64,000 nucleotides of DNA from Tunicatimonas sp964551335 (GTDB taxonomy: Bacteria; Bacteroidota; Bacteroidia; Cytophagales; Cyclobacteriaceae). The position numbers were made by a program, and so were the translations under genes. The notes under the pieces are model-generated. The model was not told the origin of the DNA. It ran no database searches and was given only the letters and a program-made list of their open reading frames with translations. Shown in pieces: positions 16,878 to 25,138 of this stretch (positions are counted from its first letter, which is position 1; every line of letters begins with the position of its first letter). The stretch is taken from assembly GCA_964551335.1 (NCBI GenBank), contig CAZKCO010000019.1, positions 1 through 64,000 of the forward strand, given 5' to 3'.

Positions 16878-16903
16878 GACAACGATCAGGTGTGATCGTT
16901 GTC
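16878..16903. promoter_or_regulatory. Perfect palindrome (candidate operator) between the Lys1-like gene and dnaX
   Basis: GACAACGATCA (16878-16888), loop GGTG, TGATCGTTGTC (16893-16903): 11-bp perfect arms. No T-run on either side, so it is unlikely to be a terminator. It is 31 bases from the Lys1-like ATG and 204 from dnaX, which favours control of the former. Confidence 0.6.
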
Positions 16904-17106
16904 GCGTAGAAACGCTTGTAAAGAACTAACGCTGGCCTAAAAAATCGAGTGCGAAGGTAGGGAAAAGTTTACAAATGTTTGCTCATTTATGCCTGCTGTC
17001 GGATCAAAATAACTTTATGTTTGAGATTCAGCCAGTTCGGTCGTTGGCTTCAGGAAAATCCCCGCCGCCCGTTTCAATCCATCCTAAGAATCCCTAAATT
17101 GCACGA

Positions 17107-18831
17107 ATGGAAAAATTCGTTGTCTCGGCTCGGAAATATCGTCCGACGGGTTTTGAACAGGTTGTCGGACAGGAACACATCACTACCACCCTACAAAACG
17201 CTATTGACCAGGATCATCTGGCGCAGGCACTACTGTTTTGCGGTCCCCGGGGAGTAGGAAAAACCACCTGTGCCCGAATTGTAGCCCGCAAGATCAACGG
17301 ATTTGACGAAGAGTCTTCGGCTAACGCCCTGAATATTTACGAACTGGATGCTGCCTCCAATAACTCGGTAGAAGATATTCGTAACCTAATTGACCAGGTG
17401 CGGTACCCGCCCCAGCAGGGAAAGTATAAGGTGTACATCATTGATGAGGTGCACATGCTTTCTAATCAGGCGTTTAACGCATTTCTTAAAACGCTAGAGG
17501 AGCCCCCGCCCTACGCCATCTTTATTCTAGCTACTACCGAGAAGCATAAGGTGATTCCGACCATCCTCTCTCGCTGTCAGATCTACGATTTTAACCGGAT
17601 TCAGATTGAGGACATTGTTCGCCACCTACACAAGATTGCCGAGCGAGAAGGAATCGCAACCGAAGAAGAAGCTTTAACCCTGATCGCTCAAAAGGCCGAC
17701 GGTGCTCTGCGCGATGCCCTTTCTATTTTTGACCTGATTGTTACATTCTCTTCCGACCGGAAGGTTACCTACCGAGAAACTATCGAGAATCTGCACGTGC
17801 TGGATTACGATTACTATTTCCAGATTGTAGACTTACTGCTGGAGCAGAAACTACCCCAGGTACTGCTTCTATTTGATGATATTTTACGGCAGGGATTCGA
17901 CGGGCATAATTTTATTGTAGGACTAAACGAGCATCTGCGGAATGTACTGGTCTGTAAAGATGCAGCTACGCTACCCTTACTTCAGGTATCGGCCAGTGTG
18001 CAAAGTCGTTATCAGCAGCAGGCCGAAAATACTCCGCTGTCCTTCTTGCTTACCGCTATGAATCTGGCCGGACAGTGTGATTTACAGTACAAAAACAGTA
18101 AGAACCAGCGCCTGCACGTAGAGCTAGCTCTTATGAAAATGGCCTACATTGAATCGGCGGTGCAGTTAGCCCAGCAGAGTGTAGGTGAACCTAGCGAGAA
18201 CGTCAAAAAAAAAGTAACTGAATCGTCTGAAAACGGGACCGAAAGTCCTTCCCGCGAACATACCAATAAATCTTCTGATCGCCCGCCAGTCAGTACACCC
18301 CGGGGATCTACCCCGGTTGGTCAGTTGCAAAGTACGGTGCGTATTCCTAAGCTGGGCCAGCCTCGTCCCCAGCCGATACCTAACGGAAACGGCAACGGCA
18401 CCGTTTCTGAGATGGAAGCTGTTGCGGTAGAAGAGCCGTTGATTTCTACTGCCACTGCCAACGAACCTATCAATCTGACCCAGTTGAGGGAAGTATGGGA
18501 GGAATTTACCGAAGAACGCCGGACACTAGGGAAAGAAACCGAGTATATCCTCCTCAATCAGACCGTTACTTTGAAGGATGATGGGGTTACTATCCCGCTG
18601 ACGTTTATGAGTCCGATTCAGCAGGACCAGTTCGACAGCGTCCGCGCCGAGTTGTTGCAGCGGCTTCGCCGGCGTTTAAATAATTCTGAAATCAATGTAG
18701 AAACCACTGTTGATGTGGAAGAACGGAACCGCCGTCCGTATACTCCGTCCGAAAAGCTCAATTACCTCAGCGAAAAGTATCCTTTGCTGCAAGAGCTTAC
18801 CCAGCGCTTAGGGTTAGATCCTGACTATTGA
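17107..18831 (+). CDS. dnaX: DNA polymerase III gamma/tau subunit
   Basis: Clamp-loader ATPase of the replisome. Opens with FVVSARKYRPTGFEQVVGQ; P-loop GPRGVGKT at residues 46-53; Walker B IIDEVHMLS; sensor ATTEKHKVIPTILSRCQ; then the helical domain III (about 225-365), a Ser/Pro/Gly-rich linker (about 370-450) and a C-terminal domain (about 460-574). The four-cysteine zinc module that follows the P-loop in many DnaX proteins is absent: the segment after GKTTCARIVARK runs through INGFDEESSANALNIYELDA with no Cys. ATG at 17107 follows an imperfect -7-like TAAATTG sequence by only a few bases, suggesting a very short leader. The stop overlaps the convergent response regulator gene by 7 bases. 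Confidence 0.95.
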   Translation: MEKFVVSARKYRPTGFEQVVGQEHITTTLQNAIDQDHLAQALLFCGPRGVGKTTCARIVARKINGFDEESSANALNIYELDAASNNSVEDIRNLIDQVRYPPQQGKYKVYIIDEVHMLSNQAFNAFLKTLEEPPPYAIFILATTEKHKVIPTILSRCQIYDFNRIQIEDIVRHLHKIAEREGIATEEEALTLIAQKADGALRDALSIFDLIVTFSSDRKVTYRETIENLHVLDYDYYFQIVDLLLEQKLPQVLLLFDDILRQGFDGHNFIVGLNEHLRNVLVCKDAATLPLLQVSASVQSRYQQQAENTPLSFLLTAMNLAGQCDLQYKNSKNQRLHVELALMKMAYIESAVQLAQQSVGEPSENVKKKVTESSENGTESPSREHTNKSSDRPPVSTPRGSTPVGQLQSTVRIPKLGQPRPQPIPNGNGNGTVSEMEAVAVEEPLISTATANEPINLTQLREVWEEFTEERRTLGKETEYILLNQTVTLKDDGVTIPLTFMSPIQQDQFDSVRAELLQRLRRRLNNSEINVETTVDVEERNRRPYTPSEKLNYLSEKYPLLQELTQRLGLDPDY

Positions 18832-19226
18832 GATTGGAGGTCCTGACGTACGGCTTTCAGATCGTCTTGCGTGAGCGGCTTAGTAATGTACTTGATTACT
18901 GCCTTGTTAGTAATAATCTTATCAACGTCTCGGCGATCTTCGGAACTGGACAGGATAATTACTCTTGATTTTTCCTGAATATCTGCGGGTAGGGTCTCAA
19001 ACTCATACAAGAACATGAACCCATCCATAATGGGCATGTTGATATCCAGAAAAATCAAATCGGGAAGATCACCAGGCGACTGAGCATGCTCCTGCAAATA
19101 GTCTAGTGCCTGCTGGCCCGAGCTTTTGACAACAACGCGTTGGGCAAACTCCGTTAGCTCAATTACCCGCCGACTGATAAAATTATCGGTGTCGTTATCA
19201 TCAATAAGTAGCACAAGATCAATCAT
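18825..19226 (-). CDS. Single-domain response regulator
   Basis: 133-residue CheY-like receiver with D9/D10 in the acidic pocket, phosphoacceptor D61 (IFLDINMP), switch Ser in ILSSSEDRRD and Lys in ITKPL. No output domain, no adjacent kinase. The layout resembles Bacteroidota receivers that follow hybrid histidine kinases. Partner unknown. It overlaps the convergent dnaX 3' end by 7 bases and is separated from the transglycosylase gene by about 155 bases with no feature beyond a weak CAAGTA/TACTTG inverted pair. Confidence 0.88.
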   Translation of the reverse strand: MIDLVLLIDDNDTDNFISRRVIELTEFAQRVVVKSSGQQALDYLQEHAQSPGDLPDLIFLDINMPIMDGFMFLYEFETLPADIQEKSRVIILSSSEDRRDVDKIITNKAVIKYITKPLTQDDLKAVRQDLQSQ

Positions 19227-19382
19227 CCGCCAAGCTATTCAGTCTCGATAAATTTGTGGTTAAAATTCGGGTATAAAGTTCCAATTATATTTCTCAAATA
19301 AAAAGCGGGATTACGAGAATAATGAGTTCAAGTAAGGTTTTATACTAAAATAGTACTTGATCCATGAGAAAACTAACTACTA

Positions 19383-21263
19383 TTAGTTTGGCGAGGCGAC
19401 CCTTAACCGCTCACCCACTTTCAGTGTAAAGTTTTCTTTCTCATTCCACTCCATCAGTTCTCTTAAAGAAATACTGTACTCCTGAGCGATCTGATACATC
19501 GTTTCACCGGCTTTCACCTCGTGATAGCCCACTGGGGTAGAGGTGGCTATCTCTGAGTTTGGGACGCGTAGTTGCTGTCCAACCTGTAATGATTCATACA
19601 CTGAGATTTGATTGTAACCGGCAAGTTCAGCCGCGCTCAAACCGTATTTTTTGGCAATGCTGTACAGCGTTTCCTGAGCGGCCACTATATGATAAGAGGC
19701 CTCTTTTAACTCATTTTGACCCAAATCTGCTTCTGCTTGACCAAAGTTGGTATTCTCCTCAGTAGATGAATTTCTCCAAGCTTCCTCTGAACCGGAATCG
19801 CCCATAGTATTTTGATCTACTTCGGGGCTAGAGGTTACTGTCGTAGCAGTTTGCGTTGAGGCAACCGGCGGTTGGTTAGCTGGTGAATGAGTAGGATTAC
19901 GGTACTCTACCGGAATAGAAGCCGGACGAATATAACGTAACCAAAGTACCCGACTGGCTTCCAACGGCTTTTCTTCCCTCAAGCGATTTTTCCGTAGCAA
20001 TTTCTTTAATTTAATGCCGAAGCGTTGCGATACATCCCACCAGGTTTCCCCCGCTTCGGCTACGTGGTAGCGGGCGGGTGCCCGGTTTCGCTTAGGTCTG
20101 GTATAATAGGGTCGCCCCGGCACAATCTCTGCCTCCTGGTAGGTAAGATCGTTGTATCTAATCAGCCGGCTAGGTGGTATCCCGGCCCGGCGAGCAAGTT
20201 GTTTTACATCCTCCCCTTCCTGGGCAATAATGCCTGATACTCCATTTACACGTAATTGCTTTTTACCAAACCACTGGCGCGTGCTGATAGCCGGGAAAGC
20301 CGCAGAATTAAGCGTTTCTCCTTCCAATACCGAACTTGTTAAGCCTTTAGTATTTTTAGGCGATGCTTGGTTCTTGGGCTGCGTATTTTCCGCAATAGGT
20401 GGCTGCAGCGAGCGCCCGCTGAAGTCGGGTATAATTACCGGGTAGGTTTTGTCTTCAGGAACCCGCTTTTGCTTGAGCCATTTATTATAAGGTTGCAAAT
20501 CTTCTTCAGTTACCGAAAATTTAGTCGCAATCTCGCGTAACGTTTGTCCTCCTCCATCTTCGTACACAAAAAGCTGTACGGGTGGGTTCGGATTTTTTCC
20601 GACGGCCCCTTCAAAAGCAATTTTATGAGACAGGTACTTTAGAATGTACCAGTGAGCGCGCCCATCGAGCCGCATTACTTTCCTACCGTTAAACCGCTTA
20701 TCGGCTTTTTTCAGGGCTCCTCCCGGCCCCTCGTAGTAAGCCATTAGCGCGTGCAGCCAGTTATCGAAAAAGACATTGTTGTTTTTAAAGTAGCGGGCCG
20801 CCCCTCGGGTAGCCGCAATAATATTCATACGCTCATCTACTGCGCCATTGATCGTAAGCCCTACTTCCGTAGCCGAAGGAACTTTAAATTGCCAGTAGCC
20901 TACCGCATTGGAGCTAGATACAGCATCGCCTACCAGCGCGCTCTCCTGAATTACCAGATACTTAATATCTTCGGGCACGTTCTCTTCCCGCAGCACCTCT
21001 TCAATCAGCGGAAAGTAAGCATCCACCCGTTCTACCTTAGCATTGAAGTATTTCTCGTAGCGGGTGAGAGCATCCACGTCGGTTTGTACTTTTTTGCGGG
21101 CATCGGCGGTTAGCTCTAGCCGCATGTCGGCAAAAGATATGTTTTCCGGCACCTTAGGCGAGTGCGCTCCAGACGAGCGCGTCCCGGACGATTGTGCCTT
21201 AGCTATCGAAATAACCGTGAGAATGAGAAAGCTTAATAATGCTGATTTTCTTGCGAGCATCAT
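19383..21263 (-). CDS. LysM-containing lytic transglycosylase (MltD-like)
   Basis: Cleaves the MurNAc-GlcNAc bond of peptidoglycan non-hydrolytically. I chose the ATG at 21263 (MMLARKSALLSFLILTVISI), which opens a clean signal peptide; the frame extends to a GTG at 21323 without signal character. The SLT domain spans about residues 60-220, with catalytic Glu in YLVIQESAL, then GYWQFKVPSATEVGL and HALMAYYEGPGGA. The last replaces the usual YNAGPG. Four LysM-type modules follow (about residues 240-290, 410-455, 530-575, 580-625; e.g. YHVAEAGETWWDVSQRFGI, YHEVKAGETMYQIAQEYSI). The 627-residue size fits the multi-LysM MltD class of Bacteroidota. It ends 64 bases before the methyltransferase stop. 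Confidence 0.88.
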   Translation of the reverse strand: MMLARKSALLSFLILTVISIAKAQSSGTRSSGAHSPKVPENISFADMRLELTADARKKVQTDVDALTRYEKYFNAKVERVDAYFPLIEEVLREENVPEDIKYLVIQESALVGDAVSSSNAVGYWQFKVPSATEVGLTINGAVDERMNIIAATRGAARYFKNNNVFFDNWLHALMAYYEGPGGALKKADKRFNGRKVMRLDGRAHWYILKYLSHKIAFEGAVGKNPNPPVQLFVYEDGGGQTLREIATKFSVTEEDLQPYNKWLKQKRVPEDKTYPVIIPDFSGRSLQPPIAENTQPKNQASPKNTKGLTSSVLEGETLNSAAFPAISTRQWFGKKQLRVNGVSGIIAQEGEDVKQLARRAGIPPSRLIRYNDLTYQEAEIVPGRPYYTRPKRNRAPARYHVAEAGETWWDVSQRFGIKLKKLLRKNRLREEKPLEASRVLWLRYIRPASIPVEYRNPTHSPANQPPVASTQTATTVTSSPEVDQNTMGDSGSEEAWRNSSTEENTNFGQAEADLGQNELKEASYHIVAAQETLYSIAKKYGLSAAELAGYNQISVYESLQVGQQLRVPNSEIATSTPVGYHEVKAGETMYQIAQEYSISLRELMEWNEKENFTLKVGERLRVASPN

Positions 21264-21326
21264 TACTGATTTTTTTAATATCCAACGCAATTTGTATAGG
21301 CTAATATGCCAGTCTTTGGCCACTAC

Positions 21327-21986
21327 TCATTGTTTACGTACAATCATCAGGCCATCGCGTACTGGTAACAGAACGTTTTCTACCCGGGAATCTTGCTGAA
21401 CGTAACGATTGAAATCAATTAGCGCCTGGGTTTTAGTATCTATCTTGGCGGAAAACTGCTTATCCTTGGTGTCGGCTAACACTTTTCCGTGCCATAACAC
21501 ATTGTCGGCCACGATAAATCCACCGGAAGGTACTTTATCAAAAATCATCTGGTAATACTTCAGATAACTGGCTTTATCCGCATCGATAAATACCAGGTCA
21601 AAGGTTTCGTCTATTATAGGAATCAATTCGGCGGCATCTCCTATCATCGGGGTGATTACCTCTGACAGACCAGCCCGCTGAATATAGCGCTGTACCATTT
21701 CGCTTAACTCTTCGTTTACATCCAGCGTGATTAGCTTTCCACCTTTCGGCAGGGCCGAGGCCATCCAGATAGCGGAGTACCCGGTGAATGTACCTATTTC
21801 CAAAATGCGCCGGGGGCGGATCATACGAACCAGCATCGCTAGCACAGTACCCTGAATGGGCCCGGAAAGCATTTGAGGCATTAGTACCTTTAAGTGAGTT
21901 TCTCGCCTTAGCTCCTGCAATAATGCAGATTCAGGTGTACTATGAGCTTCAACGTACTTTTCAATATCAGACGATAACAACTTCAT
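21327..21986 (-). CDS. SAM-dependent O-methyltransferase (caffeoyl-CoA OMT family)
   Basis: 219 residues, class I methyltransferase of the family that includes YrrM and catechol or caffeoyl-CoA O-methyltransferases. SAM motif I is ILEIGTFTGYSAIWMASALP; the acidic motif is LITLDVNEE; the metal-binding FIDADKASYLKYY segment and VADNVLWHGKV are diagnostic of the metal-dependent O-methyltransferases. It is on the same strand as the transglycosylase, and the two may share a transcript. Its promoter region is divergent from the marR gene. Substrate not determinable; some bacterial members modify wobble uridine (TrmR). Confidence 0.85.
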   Translation of the reverse strand: MKLLSSDIEKYVEAHSTPESALLQELRRETHLKVLMPQMLSGPIQGTVLAMLVRMIRPRRILEIGTFTGYSAIWMASALPKGGKLITLDVNEELSEMVQRYIQRAGLSEVITPMIGDAAELIPIIDETFDLVFIDADKASYLKYYQMIFDKVPSGGFIVADNVLWHGKVLADTKDKQFSAKIDTKTQALIDFNRYVQQDSRVENVLLPVRDGLMIVRKQ

Positions 21987-22051
21987 GTTCTACAAGTCTA
22001 CGACAATCTATGAGGATGGTCAACGGGGAAGAGTACAATTTACTTAGTTTG

Positions 22052-22065
22052 TTATGCATGCATAA
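22052..22065. promoter_or_regulatory. 14-bp perfect palindrome, candidate MarR operator
   Basis: TTATGCATGCATAA is self-complementary and begins one base after a TTTG (22048-22051) and ends 10 bases before the -7 element at 22076. A dimeric MarR protein bound here would cover the promoter of its own operon. Confidence 0.6.
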
Positions 22066-22075
22066 TAATATTCAG

Positions 22076-22083
22076 TATATTTG
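22076..22083 (+). promoter_or_regulatory. Bacteroidota -7 promoter element (TATATTTG)
   Basis: Exact TAnnTTTG match. The ATG at 22091 follows by only 7 bases, so transcription probably starts at or next to the start codon, giving a leaderless or nearly leaderless marR mRNA. Confidence 0.65.
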
Positions 22084-22090
22084 CTTTGCT

Positions 22091-22546
22091 ATGAAGAAAG
22101 AAGAGACTGTAGACTACAATATAAAAACCGCCTGGCATGCCATTTATAGAATGTACAATCAAAAAGCCCTGAAGGATGATTTTACAACATCTATTGGGTA
22201 TGTACTACTGAATATTGATTCAAAAGAAGGCACTCCAGCTACAAAAATTGCGCCGCTGATTGGCTTGGAGTCACGCAGCCTGACCCGGATGCTGAAGAAC
22301 ATGGAAGAAAAAGGGCTGATTGTAAAGCAGCCCGACCCTAACGACCGGCGTTCGGTGCGAATTGTCTTAACGGAACTAGGCCGCGAGAAGAAGGAAATAT
22401 CCCGAAAAACCGTACTGGATTTTAACAATACGGTACGCGAAATGGTACCCGAACATAAGATCAACATTTTTTTTGAAGTTATTAATGAGATAAACAAAAT
22501 TGTAGAAGAAGAATTAAACCCAACAGTAGAAACCACCACACCATGA
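22091..22546 (+). CDS. MarR-family transcriptional regulator
   Basis: 151 residues when started at the ATG at 22091; the frame is open further upstream but crosses the promoter and palindrome and overlaps the divergent methyltransferase gene. Winged-helix DNA-binding features are visible: ATKIAPLIGLESRSLTRMLKNM (recognition helix region), then the wing motif PNDRRSVRIVLTELGRE, where DxRS is the MarR signature. It is translationally coupled (ATGA) to the beta-oxidation gene, so it is most likely the repressor of fatty-acid degradation, released by acyl-CoA. Ligand is inferred from context. Confidence 0.9.
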   Translation: MKKEETVDYNIKTAWHAIYRMYNQKALKDDFTTSIGYVLLNIDSKEGTPATKIAPLIGLESRSLTRMLKNMEEKGLIVKQPDPNDRRSVRIVLTELGREKKEISRKTVLDFNNTVREMVPEHKINIFFEVINEINKIVEEELNPTVETTTP

Positions 22547-24948
22547 AAAAATACAACATTACCAAAGTAGCTGTACTGGGCTCGGGAGTAATGGGCTCCC
22601 GTATTGCCTGCCACTTTGCCAATATTGGCGTAGAAGCACTATTACTGGACATCGTCCCCCGCGAACTTACCGAGGCGGAAGAAAAAAAAGGACTAACTCT
22701 GGAAAGCCCGCAGGTACGTAACCGTATTGTTACTGAATCTTTTCAGAAAGCCGTAAAATCTAAACCCGCCCCGCTTTACCACGAATCCTTCGCCGACTGG
22801 GTCACGCTAGGCAACTTCGACGATGATTTGCCCAAAATTGCCGACTACGACTGGGTGATTGAAGTGGTAGTTGAAAGATTAGATATTAAAAAGCAACTCT
22901 TTGATAAAGTTGAGCAACACCGTAAGCCCGGAACGCTAATTACTTCCAATACTTCGGGTATTCCGATTAACATGATGCTGGAAGGCCGCAGCGAAGATTT
23001 CCAGAAGCACTTCTGCGGTACGCACTTCTTCAATCCTCCCCGTTATCTGCGCCTGCTGGAGATTATTCCATCGCAGAAAACCGATCCGGAGATCGTAGAT
23101 TTTCTGATGCACTACGGTGATCTGTACCTGGGTAAAGAAACCGTACTCTGCACGGATACCCCGGCCTTCATCGCCAACCGTATTGGCGTCTACAGCATTC
23201 TGTCTACCATGCATACCATAGAGAAAATAGGGCTCACCGTAGGCGAAGTAGATAGTCTGACCGGCCCGATTATCGGACGACCCAAGTCGGCTACCTTCCG
23301 CACCATGGATGTGGTAGGATTGGATACAACGGTGAACGTAGCTAATAACCTATTTGGAGCGCTGAAGCACGACGAGGCGCGCGATATGTTTCAGTTACCG
23401 GGCATCATGAAAAACCTCTACGACCGCAAGTGGCTAGGCGACAAAACCGGACAAGGTTACTACAAGAAGATTAAAGATGAAAAGGGTAAATCGGTTATTC
23501 AGGAATTGAACTTGGAAACCTACGAGTACGGTGAGCGCACCAAAGCCAAGTTTCCTTCCCTGGAAATGGCCAAACCTAAGGATGATCTGAAGGAGCGACT
23601 GAAGATTTTGGTAAGTGCTCAGGATAAAGCGGGGGAATTTTACCGCGCTCATTTCTACGACGCTTTCAAGTACTGTTCTAACCGCATCCCCGAAATTGCG
23701 GATGAACTCTACCGCATCGATCAGGCGGTATGCGCCGGCTTCGGCTGGGAATATGGCCCCTTCGAAACCTGGGATATGCTGGGGGTGAAAAAGACACTGG
23801 AGAAAATGGAAGAAGCCGGTTATAAGCCTAACCAGTGGGTGTACGACATGCTGGAAAGCGGTGCCGAAAGCTTCTATAAAGCGGAAAACGGGAAACGCCT
23901 CTACTACGATATTGATAGCAAATCTTATAAAGTGATTCCAGGAACCGATGAGTTTGTGTTGCTGGATACGTTACGGGAGAACAAAGTGCTGTGGAGCAGC
24001 GACGGAGCCACTATCCTCGATTTAGGCGACGGAATCCTGAACGTAGAGTTCCATACCAAAATGAATACGCTGGGCAACGATCCGGTAGAAGCCATTAATC
24101 GCGCCATCGATATGGCCGAAAAAGACTATGTAGGCGTAGTGATAGGTAACGAAGGCCAGAATTTCTCCGCCGGAGCAAATCTGGCAATGCTGTTTATGTA
24201 CGCCATTGAGCAGGAGTTTGACGAAGTGGATATGATGATCCGTCAGTTTCAGCGCACCATGATGCGGGCTCGCTACTCATCTATTCCAGTAGTAGTAGCA
24301 CCCCACGGCATGGCGCTCGGCGGAGGTTGCGAACTTACCCTGCACGCCGACCACGTACAAGCCGCGGCCGAAACCTATACGGGGCTGGTAGAAGTAGGCG
24401 TAGGATTAATCCCCGCCGGAGGTGGTACCAAAGAAATGACATTGCGGGTGTCCGACAGTATTGAAGCCGGAGACGTGGAGCTAAACGCCCTGCAAAATAC
24501 CTTTATGAACATCGCTACCGCCAAGGTATCTACTTCGGCCCACGAAGCAATGGACTTGCACTACCTTCGCGACCGCGACCGGATTACGATGAATAAAACT
24601 CGCTTGCTAGCCGATGCCAAGGAGGCTGCACTATCTTTAGCCGAGCAGGGCTACACTCAACCGGCTCAGCGGAAAGACATCAAAGTGCAGGGTAAAGGCG
24701 GTATGGCGCTCTTCCTAGCCGGTATCTACGGTATGCGACAGGGACATTACATCTCGGATCACGACCAGAAGATTGCCGAAAAGATTGCCTACGTGATGTG
24801 CGGTGGTGAGCTATCGTACCCGCAAATGGTATCTGAGCAGTATCTGCTGGACTTGGAACGGGAAGCTTTCCTCTCCCTTTCCGGTGAAAAGAAAACGCTG
24901 GAGCGTATTCAGTCACTATTACAAGGAGGCAAGCCCCTCCGAAACTAG
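22543..24948 (+). CDS. 3-hydroxyacyl-CoA dehydrogenase / enoyl-CoA hydratase (FadN-like)
   Basis: 801-residue bifunctional beta-oxidation enzyme. The dehydrogenase comes first: NAD-binding VAVLGSGVMGSRIACHFAN (G13, G15, G18), then the catalytic-domain stretch PRYLRLLEIIPSQ and ANRIGVYS. The crotonase domain is last, from about residue 496 (GILNVEFHTKMNTLG), with FSAGANLAML and GMALGGGCELTLHADHVQ forming the oxyanion hole. This order is that of Bacillus FadN and the reverse of E. coli FadB. It overlaps marR by 4 bases. The thiolase and acyl-CoA dehydrogenase genes that usually follow are not here: a terminator comes directly after, then the AT-rich islet. Confidence 0.93.
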   Translation: MKKYNITKVAVLGSGVMGSRIACHFANIGVEALLLDIVPRELTEAEEKKGLTLESPQVRNRIVTESFQKAVKSKPAPLYHESFADWVTLGNFDDDLPKIADYDWVIEVVVERLDIKKQLFDKVEQHRKPGTLITSNTSGIPINMMLEGRSEDFQKHFCGTHFFNPPRYLRLLEIIPSQKTDPEIVDFLMHYGDLYLGKETVLCTDTPAFIANRIGVYSILSTMHTIEKIGLTVGEVDSLTGPIIGRPKSATFRTMDVVGLDTTVNVANNLFGALKHDEARDMFQLPGIMKNLYDRKWLGDKTGQGYYKKIKDEKGKSVIQELNLETYEYGERTKAKFPSLEMAKPKDDLKERLKILVSAQDKAGEFYRAHFYDAFKYCSNRIPEIADELYRIDQAVCAGFGWEYGPFETWDMLGVKKTLEKMEEAGYKPNQWVYDMLESGAESFYKAENGKRLYYDIDSKSYKVIPGTDEFVLLDTLRENKVLWSSDGATILDLGDGILNVEFHTKMNTLGNDPVEAINRAIDMAEKDYVGVVIGNEGQNFSAGANLAMLFMYAIEQEFDEVDMMIRQFQRTMMRARYSSIPVVVAPHGMALGGGCELTLHADHVQAAAETYTGLVEVGVGLIPAGGGTKEMTLRVSDSIEAGDVELNALQNTFMNIATAKVSTSAHEAMDLHYLRDRDRITMNKTRLLADAKEAALSLAEQGYTQPAQRKDIKVQGKGGMALFLAGIYGMRQGHYISDHDQKIAEKIAYVMCGGELSYPQMVSEQYLLDLEREAFLSLSGEKKTLERIQSLLQGGKPLRN

Positions 24949-24974
24949 CGAACGTCCATTACTCGCTAACTTTC

Positions 24975-25007
24975 AAACCGATGCTCGCAAGGGTATCGGT
25001 TTTTTAT
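24975..25007 (+). terminator. Intrinsic terminator after the beta-oxidation gene
   Basis: AAACCGAT (24975-24982) pairs with ATCGGTTT (24995-25002), followed by a T-run. It closes the marR operon and marks the left edge of the AT-rich islet. Confidence 0.8.
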
Positions 25008-25138
25008 TTATCTAACTGCCTATTTTCTTAATGCCCCTAGCATAAAATTGAATAAAAAGCGGCTTAAATGAGAGTTTATTTTTATGATATATTCTCGTAT
25101 TTTTATTTCTCCCTTGAAGCTGATTACAGCTATTAGGT

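Noticed and set aside
21788..22090. 5' extension of the MarR frame by 101 codons
   Set aside because: It would cross the palindrome and promoter and overlap the divergent methyltransferase gene; the MarR fold begins at 22091.
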